Numbered from the stretch's first letter, positions 7,573 through 16,409 are shown. The stretch is 39,089 bases of DNA from an uncultured Mesorhizobium sp. (GCA_937958475.1 CALFXR010000052.1:1-39089); one strand, 5' to 3'. The notes: generated from the letters alone by a model not told the origin. Made by a program: numbers and translations.

Positions 7573-8775
7573 ATGGCCTTCCTCGCCGACGCCCTTTCCC
7601 GCGTGAAGCCGTCCGCGACGATCGCCGTCACGCAGAAGGCCCGCGAGCTGAAGGCCAAGGGCCGCGACGTCATCAGCCTCGGCGCGGGCGAGCCGGACTT
7701 CGACACGCCCGACAACATCAAGGAAGCCGCCATCGCCGCGATCCGCCGCGGCGAGACGAAGTACCCGCCCGTCTCCGGCATCCCGGCGCTGCGCGAGGCG
7801 ATCGCCGCCAAGTTCAAGCGCGAGAACAACCTCGACTACCGGCCCGAGCAGACCATCGTCGGCACCGGCGGCAAGCAGATCCTGTTCAACGCCTTCATGG
7901 CGACGCTGAATCCGGGCGACGAGGTCGTCATCCCGACGCCCTACTGGGTCAGCTACCCGGAAATGGTGGCGCTGTGCGGCGGCACGCCGACCTTCGCCGA
8001 GACCACCATCGACAACGGCTTCAAGCTGACCGCCGAGACGCTGGAGAAGGCGATCACGCCGCGGACGAAGTGGCTGCTGATGAACTCGCCCTCCAATCCG
8101 TCCGGCGCGGCCTACACCGCCGCCGAGCTCCGGGCGATCGCCGACGTGCTGCTGCGACATCCGCATGTCTGGGTGCTCACCGACGACATGTACGAACACC
8201 TGATCTACGGCGACTTCGTCTTCCGCACGATCGCCGAGGTCGAGCCCGCGCTCTACCCGCGCACGCTGACCATGAACGGCGTCTCCAAGGCCTATGCGAT
8301 GACCGGCTGGCGCATCGGCTACGCCGCCGGTCCGGTCGAGCTGATCAAGGCGATGGACATGATCCAGGGCCAGCAGACCTCGGGCGCCTGCACGATCGCG
8401 CAGTGGGCGTCGGTCGAGGCGCTCAACGGCCCGCAGGACTTCGTCGAGAAGAACAAGGCGATCTTCCAGGGCCGCCGCGACCTCGTCGTGTCGATGCTCA
8501 ACCAGGCGAAGGGCATCGCCTGTCCGTCGCCGGAAGGCGCCTTCTACGTCTATCCGTCCTGCGCCGGCACGATCGGTCGCACGGCGCCTTCGGGCAAGAC
8601 GATCGTCGACGATCAGGCCTTCGTCAGCGAGCTTCTCGAGACCGAGGGCGTCGCGGTCGTCCATGGTTCGGCCTTCGGGCTCGGCCCCAATTTCCGCATC
8701 TCCTACGCGACCTCGGAAGCGCTGCTCGAAGAGGCGTGCCGGCGCATCCAGCGCTTCACCGCCTCGCTGGGCTGA
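7573..8775 (+). CDS. aatA: Aspartate aminotransferase, class I PLP-dependent
   Basis: This 400-aa enzyme has the full type I fold signature. GAGEPDFDTP (38-47), PTPYWVSYP (121-129), the Asn of NPSG (175) and Asp204 of TDDMYEHLIYG bind the cofactor. SKAYAMTGWRIGYAAGP contains the PLP Schiff-base lysine (Lys239) and an Arg of the phosphate pocket. FRISYATS near the C-terminus supplies the carboxylate-binding Arg. It interconverts aspartate and 2-oxoglutarate with oxaloacetate and glutamate in the cytoplasm. The sequence fits the I-gamma aspartate transaminases common in Rhizobiales, some of which also accept prephenate. The ATG at 7573 is chosen over a frame opening at 7498. A separate hydrolase gene follows 37 bases later. 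Confidence 0.93.
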   Translation: MAFLADALSRVKPSATIAVTQKARELKAKGRDVISLGAGEPDFDTPDNIKEAAIAAIRRGETKYPPVSGIPALREAIAAKFKRENNLDYRPEQTIVGTGGKQILFNAFMATLNPGDEVVIPTPYWVSYPEMVALCGGTPTFAETTIDNGFKLTAETLEKAITPRTKWLLMNSPSNPSGAAYTAAELRAIADVLLRHPHVWVLTDDMYEHLIYGDFVFRTIAEVEPALYPRTLTMNGVSKAYAMTGWRIGYAAGPVELIKAMDMIQGQQTSGACTIAQWASVEALNGPQDFVEKNKAIFQGRRDLVVSMLNQAKGIACPSPEGAFYVYPSCAGTIGRTAPSGKTIVDDQAFVSELLETEGVAVVHGSAFGLGPNFRISYATSEALLEEACRRIQRFTASLG

Positions 8776-8812
8776 GGCGGCGCGCCGCGGGAACCGGGGG
8801 CGGAAGGGCGCG

Positions 8813-10072
8813 ATGACGACGAACCGCATCGACCTGATCCGGCCCGACGCGCCGGAACTCGCCGCGCCGGGCCCCCACCGCGTCGGCGTGACCACGCTCC
8901 ATGCCGTCAACCCCGGCCAGGCGGACATCGCCCGCGCCGTGGCGGGACGGCCGCTGCCCGTCTACGACCGGCCGTTGATGCTCGAGGTCTGGTATCCGGC
9001 CAACGTCGCGCCGGGAACGCAGCCGACGCCTTACGAAAACGTGCTGCTGCGCGACGGCGAAACCCGCGCCACGCTGCACGGCCAGGCGGTGCGCGACGCC
9101 GCACCCGCTTCCGCAGGCCCCTGCCCGCTCGTCATCCTGTCGCACGGCTATCCCGGCAACCGCTTCCTGATGAGCCATCTCGGCGAGAACCTCGCCGGCA
9201 AGGGCTATGTCGTGGCGGCGATCGACCATGCCGATTCGACCTACGCCGACCAGGGCGCCTTCGCCTCGACGCTGGTCAACCGGCCGCTCGACCAGAGATT
9301 CGTGCTCGACGAGATGGAGCGCCGATCGCGGACGCCGGGCAGCCTGCTGCACGGGCTGGTCGACGCCTCACGGGCGGCGCTGGTCGGCTATTCGATGGGC
9401 GGCTACGGCGTCGTGGTGTCGGCCGGCGGCGGGCTGGCGCCGGCGGCCGCGACCTTCGACTGGGCGGCGACGGACGGCCTGCTTTCGCGCCACGTCGCCG
9501 GTTCGGCCGAGCACCGGGCGCTCGCCGATCCGCGCTTCAAGGCCTTCGTCGCCATCGCGCCGTGGGGCATGGAAAAGGGCTTCTGGAACGCCGAGGGCCT
9601 CGCCGGGGTGCGCGGGCCGATCCTCTTCGTCGCCGGGGATGCCGACGACATCTCCGGCTATGCCGGCGGGGTGAAGCGGCTGTTCGACCTGTCGACCGGC
9701 GCCGACCGGCTGCTGCTCACCTTCGAGAACGCCAACCACAACGCCGCCGCGCCGATTCCGGCACCGGCGGAAGCGTGGTTCATGTCGGAGAAGATCGGCT
9801 TCTCGCCCTTCGACCACTATGCCGACCCGGTCTGGGACACGGTGCGCATGAACAATATCGCGCAGCACTTCCTGACTGCGTTCCTCGGACGGCACGTCAG
9901 GGGCGAGCGGGATATGGAGCGCTATCTCGATGTCTGCGAGCGGGCCGCCGACGGCGCCTGGTCGACGGACGACGACGGCACGCCGCGTCCCGACCACAGC
10001 TACTGGGCGGGTTTCCAGAACCGAACGGCGATCGGGCTCAGCCTGACGCGCGCAAAGCCGGCGTCGGCGTAA
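8813..10072 (+). CDS. Alpha/beta-hydrolase, dienelactone-hydrolase/PAF-acetylhydrolase-like
   Basis: This 419-aa protein shows the alpha/beta-hydrolase core. LVILSHGYPGNR (107-117) forms the oxyanion region, VGYSMGGYG (191-199) is the nucleophile elbow with Ser194, and ILFVAGDADDISGY holds the likely acid. ENANHNAAAP holds the likely catalytic His. The opening LMLEVWYPAN segment is typical of PAF-acetylhydrolase and dienelactone-hydrolase-like proteins. No signal peptide is evident. The substrate is unknown; ester or lactone hydrolysis is inferred. The ATG at 8813 follows GGAAGGG. It lies 37 bases after aatA and may be co-transcribed, although the functions do not obviously connect. It is convergent with the 108-aa gene at 10111-10437. 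Confidence 0.85.
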   Translation: MTTNRIDLIRPDAPELAAPGPHRVGVTTLHAVNPGQADIARAVAGRPLPVYDRPLMLEVWYPANVAPGTQPTPYENVLLRDGETRATLHGQAVRDAAPASAGPCPLVILSHGYPGNRFLMSHLGENLAGKGYVVAAIDHADSTYADQGAFASTLVNRPLDQRFVLDEMERRSRTPGSLLHGLVDASRAALVGYSMGGYGVVVSAGGGLAPAAATFDWAATDGLLSRHVAGSAEHRALADPRFKAFVAIAPWGMEKGFWNAEGLAGVRGPILFVAGDADDISGYAGGVKRLFDLSTGADRLLLTFENANHNAAAPIPAPAEAWFMSEKIGFSPFDHYADPVWDTVRMNNIAQHFLTAFLGRHVRGERDMERYLDVCERAADGAWSTDDDGTPRPDHSYWAGFQNRTAIGLSLTRAKPASA

Positions 10073-10110
10073 CCGGCGCCTCCGGTCCGACCCGGAAACG
10101 TCGTGGCCGG

Positions 10111-10437
10111 TCAGCCCTGCGTGCCGACGATCTTCTCGCCGTGCACCACCACGGTCTTGCGGCCGCCCGACGCGTCGCGCCCGTCGGCCCGTTCCATGAT
10201 GACGAGTTCGGACTGGTCGGCGTCGTTCGGTCCGCGGCGCGCGGCGGCGCCGAGCGTGGAATCGCGGGCCGCCGCGGTGTCGCCGAAATATTTCCGCTTC
10301 AGCCGGTCGAGATCGACGCCAGCGGAATCGACATGGTGTTCCGTCAGCGCGTCGACCGGCGCCTGCTCCTCCACGGCCTTCCAGCCCGGCATTGCCTCTT
10401 CCGCAACCTGCTTGGCGTTCTTGGGCATCGCTATCAT
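10111..10437 (-). CDS. Small protein of unknown function, next to the MBL-protease fusion
   Basis: I do not recognise this 108-aa protein. It is hydrophilic, with no signal peptide or membrane segment. It has an acidic first half (EEQAPVDALTEHH, then GVDLDRLKRKYFGD) and a basic/Gly-rich second half ending in KTVVVHGEKIVGTQG. It starts 29 bases after the stop codon of the MBL-protease fusion on the same strand, so the two are probably co-transcribed. A role as partner, regulator or substrate of that protease is possible but unproven. The ATG at 10437 and an in-frame ATG at 10428 (MPKNAK) are both plausible starts. Confidence 0.65.
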   Translation of the reverse strand: MIAMPKNAKQVAEEAMPGWKAVEEQAPVDALTEHHVDSAGVDLDRLKRKYFGDTAAARDSTLGAAARRGPNDADQSELVIMERADGRDASGGRKTVVVHGEKIVGTQG

Positions 10438-10466
10438 CCCGTTTCCGTCAGACTAGCACAGTCTCG

Positions 10467-13019
10467 CTACCAACCCAACCCGAGGCAGGTGAACTGCCTG
10501 AGCACCTTGTACTCGATCGCCCATTCGGCCGGCGTCTCGAGGCCGTGGGGCATGTCCCTGATATAGGTCTTCTTGGCGTCGAACAAAGCCTGGGCCGGCG
10601 CCGCCCCCGACGCGACCGCGCGCCAGAAGCCATCGTGGATCGGCGCGCCGAAATAGCCGAACGGCGGCGCCAGCGGCGAATAGTGGGCGCCGGTGCAACC
10701 GACGAAGGCGAGCGCGCCGAGCTCGAGCATGCGCAGCGGGATCGACGTCTTCGGCGTGCGCGGCGTCACGTCCCAGTGGCTCGTCGCGCGCGCCGCGATC
10801 TCCTCCACCGTCAGCGCCCCCCAGCAGCAGCCGGCCAGCGCCACCGCGCCGGCAAGCGCGCCGCCGAGATTGTCGAGGTTGACGGCCTCGACCGAACCGC
10901 TCTCGTCCTCGCCCCAGAACCGGCTGCCGTCGACGTCGGACCCGTGCAGCATGAAGTAGGTGCCGCCGGCCGGAATGCCGCCGGCGCCGATGTCGGAACA
11001 GGCCCGCGGGCCGCTGACCAGCAGCCGCCCGCTGCCGGCGATGCCGCGAAAGACGTTCTCGGCGAAGGGTCGCGCGGCGTTGCGCGAGCCGAACTTGCCG
11101 AGCGTCGGCCGATGCGAGTCGGCGGCCAGCGCGTGGACGAGGAAGGCCGCGCTGGCGCAGTCGGGAACGCGCGACACCGGCACCTCGCCCAGCCCGTCGC
11201 CGTCGAGGTCGCCATAGCGCTGGTCGCTCCAGACGATGAACTGGTCGGGATCGTTTCGCGTCGCGACGCGCGGCCGCAGGTCGGGAGGCAGCACGTCGTA
11301 GATCTGCGCCGGCAGGACGTCGTAGTCGCCGAGCAGCACGATGCCGCGGGCGTCGCGCCCGGACCCTGCGATCGCGGCGAAAGCCTGGTCCGGGTCGCCG
11401 ATCTCGAGCAGGCGGTTGCCGGATTCCTCGATCATGCGCCGCGCCGTCTCGTAGCCTGCATCGCCGACCTTGCGCCTCAGCCCGGCGGCATGCGTGGCGA
11501 AGACGAGCCCCGACAGCGGCCGTCCGGCGCCGAGCCGCAGACGCTCCTCGTCGGCACGACCGGCGCCGGCCTGCCGGGTCTCGGCGGTCACGCCGCCGAT
11601 ATCGATGCGGATGGTCACGCTCGGCACGCCGACAGGTATCCTGGCGGTGACTTCGACGAACAGGTCGTCGCGCACCGTCGCCGTCGACGCCGGGGTGGCG
11701 GCCGGGGCCTGCGCCGGCGGCTGTGCGGGCGGTTCCCGGCGTACCGGCGGGTTCGACCGCGGCGTCGCCGGCGTGGCCGGCGGCTGCACGGTCGCAGCGG
11801 CCGGCATGGCGTCGCGTGCCTTCGGCTGGGGATCGCTGAGTTCGCCGGACGAGACGTCGATGCGGGCCTTGCCGCGCGACGCGGTGACCTTGAAGCGGCC
11901 GTTGCGGTCGGTCCGCGCCCAGGTCAGCGCCGGATCGGCCTTCTTCAGCATGCGCAGGACCTTGGCGTTGGGATGGTCCTCGCCCTTGCGCCCCGTCGAG
12001 ATGCCGAACGCCTTCGTCGCGCCGAAGGCCGCCAGGATCTCCTCGTTGAAGGCGTTGTAGGAGGCGTGGTGCGGGATCTTGACGAAGCAGTAGGGACCGG
12101 CCGCGGCGACGTCCGCCAGGAGCGCGTCCATCTCGCCCTGCAGCCCGCCGACCTCGGCCTTGGCGAACTGCATGTCGCCGGTGAGCAGCATGCGGCTGCC
12201 GCCCTTGCCGACGGAGAGCACGATGCTCTGGTTGTTCTTCGCCGCGCCGGGGCCTTCGCGGTCGAGGAACGAAAGCACGGAATCCGGCAGCACGACGTCG
12301 CGGGCGCCGTGGCCCTCGCTCAGCGTGCGGTAGGCCGAGGCGATGCTGGCATCGGTCGCCAGCAGCGCGTCGGCCGCGCGGGCGGCGTCGGCGTTGAAGC
12401 CGGCCAGCGCCTCGGCGCAGAGGATGATCTGCCGGTCGCTGGGGCCCAGGATGCGCAGGCCGAGCCCTTCGAACCGGCGTTCGAGCGCATCGATCTCGGC
12501 GGTGCGGCCCTGGTAGCGGACGACGGTCGCGCCCGCAGCCTCCAGCGCCTCGATCATCGCCAGGTAGCGCTTTCGCTGGCCCGCGGTGTCGGTGAGGAAG
12601 CGCTCGACTTCGGCGTCCGATGCCGACGGCGACAACGGCTCCTCCTGGAGCGCGGCAACGAGTTCGGCCTGGTCGGGCGGCAGCGCGTCGAAGAAGTCGG
12701 CGTCCGCCGGCAGGCCGTAGCCGGCGTTCTCGTCGGCCACCAGCGCCATCTTCGGCGCGATCAGGCCGCGCCCGACCATCTCGGGAAGGCAGCCGATGTG
12801 GTCGCCGTGGCAGTGGGTGACGATCAGCAGCGAGATCGGCACGGGACCCGTCGCGACGCCGAGCACGGCGCGAATCTGGTCGGGGAGCGAGGCGATGCCC
12901 GGCGAGCCGTCGATGTCGTTCTTGTGGGCGCCGTCGATCAGGATCGAGACGTCGTCGTCGCGCACCAGTATACAATCGCCATACTGTTCGACGCCGACGT
13001 CGAGAAAATGGAGTTCCAT
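10467..13019 (-). CDS. ComEC-like MBL-fold domain fused to a gingipain-like (C25, clan CD) protease domain
   Basis: This 850-aa protein starts MELHFLDVG, the usual opening of ComEC/Rec2-type MBL domains. Zinc motifs are complete: HCHGDH (69-74), Asp of TGDM (282) and PHH (316-318), with a later DHP. A Pro/Ala-rich linker spans about 400-450. The C-terminal half resembles peptidase C25: VLLGDYDVLP (561-570), SDQRYGDLDGDG (598-609), a His-Gly dyad in YFMLHGS (His692) and Cys-Cys in ALAGCCWG (731-732). AFVGCTGAHYS and a final ALFDAKKTYI match the family ending. A protease controlled by, or acting with, an MBL hydrolase is inferred. There is no signal peptide, so it is cytoplasmic. The ATG at 13019 has GAGGG 7 bases upstream; a TTG at 13049 is less likely because a -10-like TATAGT lies right beside it. 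Confidence 0.85.
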   Translation of the reverse strand: MELHFLDVGVEQYGDCILVRDDDVSILIDGAHKNDIDGSPGIASLPDQIRAVLGVATGPVPISLLIVTHCHGDHIGCLPEMVGRGLIAPKMALVADENAGYGLPADADFFDALPPDQAELVAALQEEPLSPSASDAEVERFLTDTAGQRKRYLAMIEALEAAGATVVRYQGRTAEIDALERRFEGLGLRILGPSDRQIILCAEALAGFNADAARAADALLATDASIASAYRTLSEGHGARDVVLPDSVLSFLDREGPGAAKNNQSIVLSVGKGGSRMLLTGDMQFAKAEVGGLQGEMDALLADVAAAGPYCFVKIPHHASYNAFNEEILAAFGATKAFGISTGRKGEDHPNAKVLRMLKKADPALTWARTDRNGRFKVTASRGKARIDVSSGELSDPQPKARDAMPAAATVQPPATPATPRSNPPVRREPPAQPPAQAPAATPASTATVRDDLFVEVTARIPVGVPSVTIRIDIGGVTAETRQAGAGRADEERLRLGAGRPLSGLVFATHAAGLRRKVGDAGYETARRMIEESGNRLLEIGDPDQAFAAIAGSGRDARGIVLLGDYDVLPAQIYDVLPPDLRPRVATRNDPDQFIVWSDQRYGDLDGDGLGEVPVSRVPDCASAAFLVHALAADSHRPTLGKFGSRNAARPFAENVFRGIAGSGRLLVSGPRACSDIGAGGIPAGGTYFMLHGSDVDGSRFWGEDESGSVEAVNLDNLGGALAGAVALAGCCWGALTVEEIAARATSHWDVTPRTPKTSIPLRMLELGALAFVGCTGAHYSPLAPPFGYFGAPIHDGFWRAVASGAAPAQALFDAKKTYIRDMPHGLETPAEWAIEYKVLRQFTCLGLGW

Positions 13020-13069
13020 CGGACGGCCCTCATATTTGTCGCCCGGCAACTATATCTCGATTGTATACT
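12967..13069. repeat. Perfect 12-bp inverted repeat flanking the start of the MBL-protease gene
   Basis: AGTATACAATCG (12967-12978, inside codons about 15-18) is the exact reverse complement of CGATTGTATACT (13058-13069, in the promoter region). The arms are 79 bases apart. In such GC-rich DNA two AT-rich matching 12-mers are unlikely by chance. They could be paired operators around the promoter and start codon. Confidence 0.5.
13051..13069 (-). promoter_or_regulatory. Putative promoter region of the MBL-protease gene
   Basis: The minus strand is locally AT-rich and holds a TATAGT -10-like hexamer at 13056-13051, about 32 bases before the ATG. One arm of the 12-bp inverted repeat overlaps the spacer. 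No convincing -35 hexamer is seen. Confidence 0.35.
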
Positions 13070-13275
13070 TGAGTCGCTGACGTTTACGTGACGCGGAAAG
13101 GACAGCATTGCTTCCCTAATTTATGTGCAATGCAGCGACGAAACGGCCCAGGCTGCGCTCTTGCCCTCGGCGCGGCATCGTGTTTCGATGAGCCTTGCAG
13201 AGCGATCTGCACGCGACGGCCGGAAAGGCCGGCCGCCGCCTCAGTGACCACGCTCGAGGAGGAGGTCGACCGATC

Positions 13276-15327
13276 ATGGGAAAACGCGCCGGAGGCAGAC
13301 TTTCGGGACCGAAATGCATCGCCATTGTCGGTCCCTTCGCAAGCGGCAAGACAACCCTTCTTGAAGCGATCCTGGCGCGCACCGGCGCCATCGCGCGGCA
13401 GAATCCCGTTTCGTCCGGGAGCACCGTCGGCGACCATTCGCCCGAAGCCCGCAACCATGCGATGAGCGTCGAGGCGACGGTCGCCACCACCGAATTCATG
13501 GGCGACAGCCTGACCTTCGTCGACTGCCCCGGCTCCGTCGAGTTCGCCTTCGAGGCCGAGCCCGTGCTCGCCGCCTGCGACCTCGCCGTGGTCGTCGCCG
13601 AGGCCGACGAGAAGAAGATCCCGGCCCTGCAATTGATCATGCGCCGGCTCGACGAGCTCGGCGTCCCGCGCATCCTGTTCCTGAACAAGATCGACAAGAC
13701 GGCCATTCCCGTCCGCGACGCGCTGAAGATGCTGCAGCCGGCGAGTGCGACCCCGCTCCTGCTGCGCCAGATCCCGCTGCGCAAGGACGGCATCGTCATC
13801 GGCTCGATCGACCTGGCGCTGGAACGCGCCTACGTCTACCGCGAATACGCCGAGAGCGAGGTGACCGAGATCCCCGGCGACGAGAAGGCGCGCGAGATCG
13901 AGGCGCGGTTCTCGATGCTCGAAACCCTCGCCGACCATGACGACCTGCTGATGGAGCAACTGCTCGAGGAGATCGAGCCGCCGCTCGACGAGGTGTTCGA
14001 CGACCTCGCCGCGGATTTGCGCGCCGGCCTCGTCACGCCGGTGATGATCGGCACGGCGGAGAAGGCCAACGGCGTCGTGCGGCTGCTCAAGGCGATCCGC
14101 CATGACGCGCCCGACGTCACCGCGACCCGCGCGCGCCTCGGGCTCGCCGACGGCACGGCGGCGGTCGCCCAGGTGATGAAGACGATCCACACGCCGCACG
14201 GCGGCAAGCTCTCCGTCGCCCGCATCCTCTCGGGCCAGATCGCCGACGGCGCCGAACTGTGGCTCTCCGACGCGACGTCCGAGAAGGTTTCCGGCCTCTA
14301 CCGCCTGCTCGGCAGGGAGCAGACGAAGATCCCCTCGGCGAAGACCGGCGACACGGTGGCGCTGGGCAAGCTCGACACGGTGAAGACCGGCGACACGCTG
14401 ACCTCCGCCAAGGGCGGCATGCCGGCGCTCGCCGCGTTCGACAAGCCGCAGCCGGTCTTCTCCGTCGCGCTCAGGCCGAAGGAGCGCAAGGACGAGGTCA
14501 AGCTTTCGGCCGCCATGCAGCGCATGGGCGAGGAAGACCCTTCGCTGTCCTTCCGCCACGACCAGGAATCGGCCGAGACGGTCCTTTCCGGCCAGGGCGA
14601 GATGCACCTGCGCGTCATCGTCGAGCGGCTCGAGGGCCGCAACCAGATCCCGATCGAGAGCCACGCCCCGGCGATCCCCTACCGCGAGACGATCCGCAAG
14701 GCGGTGTCGCAGCGCGGCCGCCACAAGAAGCAGTCGGGCGGCCACGGCCAGTTCGGCGACGTGCTCATCGACATCAAGCCGCTGCCGCGCGGCTCCGGCT
14801 TCGAATTCACCGACACCATCACCGGCGGCGTGGTGCCCAAGCAGTACATCCCCTCGGTGGAGGCGGGCGCCCGCGACTATCTGAAGAGCGGGCCGCTCGG
14901 CTTCCCCGTCGTCGATGTCGCGGTCAACCTGGCCGACGGCTCCTACCATACCGTCGATTCCTCCGACATGGCGTTCCAGCTGGCGGCCAAGCTGGCCATG
15001 AAGGAAGGCATGGCGGCCTGTTCGCCGGTCCTGCTCGAGCCGATCATGAAGGTGCAGATATTCACCCCGTCGGACGCCACGGCGAAGATCACCGGCCTGG
15101 TGCCGCAGCGGCGCGGGCAGATCCTCGGCTACGACGCCCGTCCGGGCTGGCAGGGCTGGGACGTCGTCGAGGCGACGATGCCGCAGGCCGAGATCGGCGA
15201 TCTGATCGTCGAGCTGCGCTCGGCGACGGCGGGCGTGGCCACCTACGTGGCGACCTTCGACCACATGGCGGACCTGACGGGCCGCATCGCCGACGAGGTG
15301 CTCAACGCCCACGGAAAGGCGGCATGA
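13276..15327 (+). CDS. Elongation factor G-like translational GTPase (EF-G paralog)
   Basis: This 683-aa protein has an N-terminal GTPase domain with P-loop GPFASGKT (19-26), G3 DCPGS (83-87) and G4 NKID (137-140). EF-G domains II-V follow, including the domain IV HGQFGDV segment and a C-terminal fold like EF-G domain V. It is clearly not canonical EF-G. The switch and G3 regions are altered (DCPG rather than DTPGH), and it lies outside any str operon of ribosomal genes. Such paralogs are widespread in Alphaproteobacteria under names like 'EF-G-like protein', and their exact job is unsettled. The ATG at 13276 follows GGAGGAGG with a roughly 10-base gap. It is divergent from the MBL-protease gene. 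Confidence 0.87.
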   Translation: MGKRAGGRLSGPKCIAIVGPFASGKTTLLEAILARTGAIARQNPVSSGSTVGDHSPEARNHAMSVEATVATTEFMGDSLTFVDCPGSVEFAFEAEPVLAACDLAVVVAEADEKKIPALQLIMRRLDELGVPRILFLNKIDKTAIPVRDALKMLQPASATPLLLRQIPLRKDGIVIGSIDLALERAYVYREYAESEVTEIPGDEKAREIEARFSMLETLADHDDLLMEQLLEEIEPPLDEVFDDLAADLRAGLVTPVMIGTAEKANGVVRLLKAIRHDAPDVTATRARLGLADGTAAVAQVMKTIHTPHGGKLSVARILSGQIADGAELWLSDATSEKVSGLYRLLGREQTKIPSAKTGDTVALGKLDTVKTGDTLTSAKGGMPALAAFDKPQPVFSVALRPKERKDEVKLSAAMQRMGEEDPSLSFRHDQESAETVLSGQGEMHLRVIVERLEGRNQIPIESHAPAIPYRETIRKAVSQRGRHKKQSGGHGQFGDVLIDIKPLPRGSGFEFTDTITGGVVPKQYIPSVEAGARDYLKSGPLGFPVVDVAVNLADGSYHTVDSSDMAFQLAAKLAMKEGMAACSPVLLEPIMKVQIFTPSDATAKITGLVPQRRGQILGYDARPGWQGWDVVEATMPQAEIGDLIVELRSATAGVATYVATFDHMADLTGRIADEVLNAHGKAA

Positions 15328-15439
15328 GGTAACATTTCCGCGACCGTGAAACATTGGCGTCCCGGCGAACGTAAAACCGGGTAGAGATGCCGCAGGAGGA
15401 TGCCTTGCGGCGCCGATGTCACCGACCGGAGGAACGACC

Positions 15440-16402
15440 ATGGTGAACATTCGTCACCGCAGATCGTGGGAGATCGCCGAAGCACTGGCCACGCCGGAGG
15501 AAGCCTTCCTCAACCGGCGGGCGCTGCTCGCCGCCATGGGCATCGGCACGCTCGCGGCTGCCGGATCCCCGCTTCGCGCACGCGCCGCCGAGGGCGATCC
15601 GACCGCCGACCTCTATCCGGCGAAGAAGAACGAGGCCTACAGCGTCGAAAACGGCGTCACGCCCGAAGAGATCAACGCCAACTACAACAATTTCTACGAG
15701 TACGGCACCTACAAGGAAATCGCCGCGTCGGCGCAATCCCTGGTCGTCAGGCCGTGGCCGATCGAGATCGGCGGGCTGGTGGAAAAGCCGATGACGATCG
15801 AGTTCGACGACCTGGTGCGCCGCTTTCCGATCGAGACCAGGCTCTACCGCCATCGCTGCGTCGAGGCATGGTCGATGACGATCCCCTGGGCCGGGTTTCC
15901 GCTGTCCAGCCTCGTCGCCTTCGCCCGGCCTCTGTCGGGCGCGAAGTTCGTCCGTTTCGAGACCTTCCTCGATCCGGCCATGGCGCCCGGCCAGAACAGC
16001 TTCCTCTACCCGTGGCCCTATGTCGAAGGCGTGACCATGGCCGAGGCGGCGAACGATCTCGCCTTCCTGGTGACCGGCGCCTACGACAAGCCGCTGCTCA
16101 AGCAGTTCGGCGCGCCGATCAGGCTCGCCCTGCCGTGGAAGTACGGGTTCAAGTCGATCAAGTCGATCCGCAAGATCGAGTTCGTCGAGGAGCGCCCTGT
16201 CGGGCTGTGGGAAGCGATCCAGCCCTCGGAATACGGCTTCTGGGCCAACGTCAATCCGGAGGTTCCGCATCCGCGCTGGAGCCAGGCGCGCGAGCGCGTG
16301 CTCCATACAGGCGAGACGATCCCGACGCGGCTGTTCAACGGCTACGGCGAGCAGGTCGCGAAACTTTACGAGGGGCTGGATCCGTCCAACCTCTACATGT
16401 GA
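15440..16402 (+). CDS. msrP: Protein-methionine-sulfoxide reductase catalytic subunit MsrP (Mo-cofactor)
   Basis: This 320-aa protein has a Tat signal: the twin Arg in LNRRALLAAMG (Arg26-Arg27), then an Ala-rich stretch to about residue 50, so it is exported folded. The MsrP/YedY core is plain, with NNFYEYGT (83-90) and HRCVEAWSM, where Cys140 should ligate molybdenum. Then come VPHPRW and the conserved C-terminal LYEGLDPSNLYM. The enzyme reduces methionine sulfoxide in oxidised periplasmic proteins. Its usual membrane heme partner MsrQ is not encoded on either side. The ATG at 15440 follows GGAGGAACGACC. A stem-loop follows the stop codon at once. Confidence 0.93.
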   Translation: MVNIRHRRSWEIAEALATPEEAFLNRRALLAAMGIGTLAAAGSPLRARAAEGDPTADLYPAKKNEAYSVENGVTPEEINANYNNFYEYGTYKEIAASAQSLVVRPWPIEIGGLVEKPMTIEFDDLVRRFPIETRLYRHRCVEAWSMTIPWAGFPLSSLVAFARPLSGAKFVRFETFLDPAMAPGQNSFLYPWPYVEGVTMAEAANDLAFLVTGAYDKPLLKQFGAPIRLALPWKYGFKSIKSIRKIEFVEERPVGLWEAIQPSEYGFWANVNPEVPHPRWSQARERVLHTGETIPTRLFNGYGEQVAKLYEGLDPSNLYM

Positions 16403-16409
16403 TGCCGTC

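Noticed and set aside
13084..15450. Minus-strand open frame of 788 codons opposite the EF-G-like gene
   Set aside because: The opposite strand encodes all EF-G motifs, whereas this frame has only biased composition.
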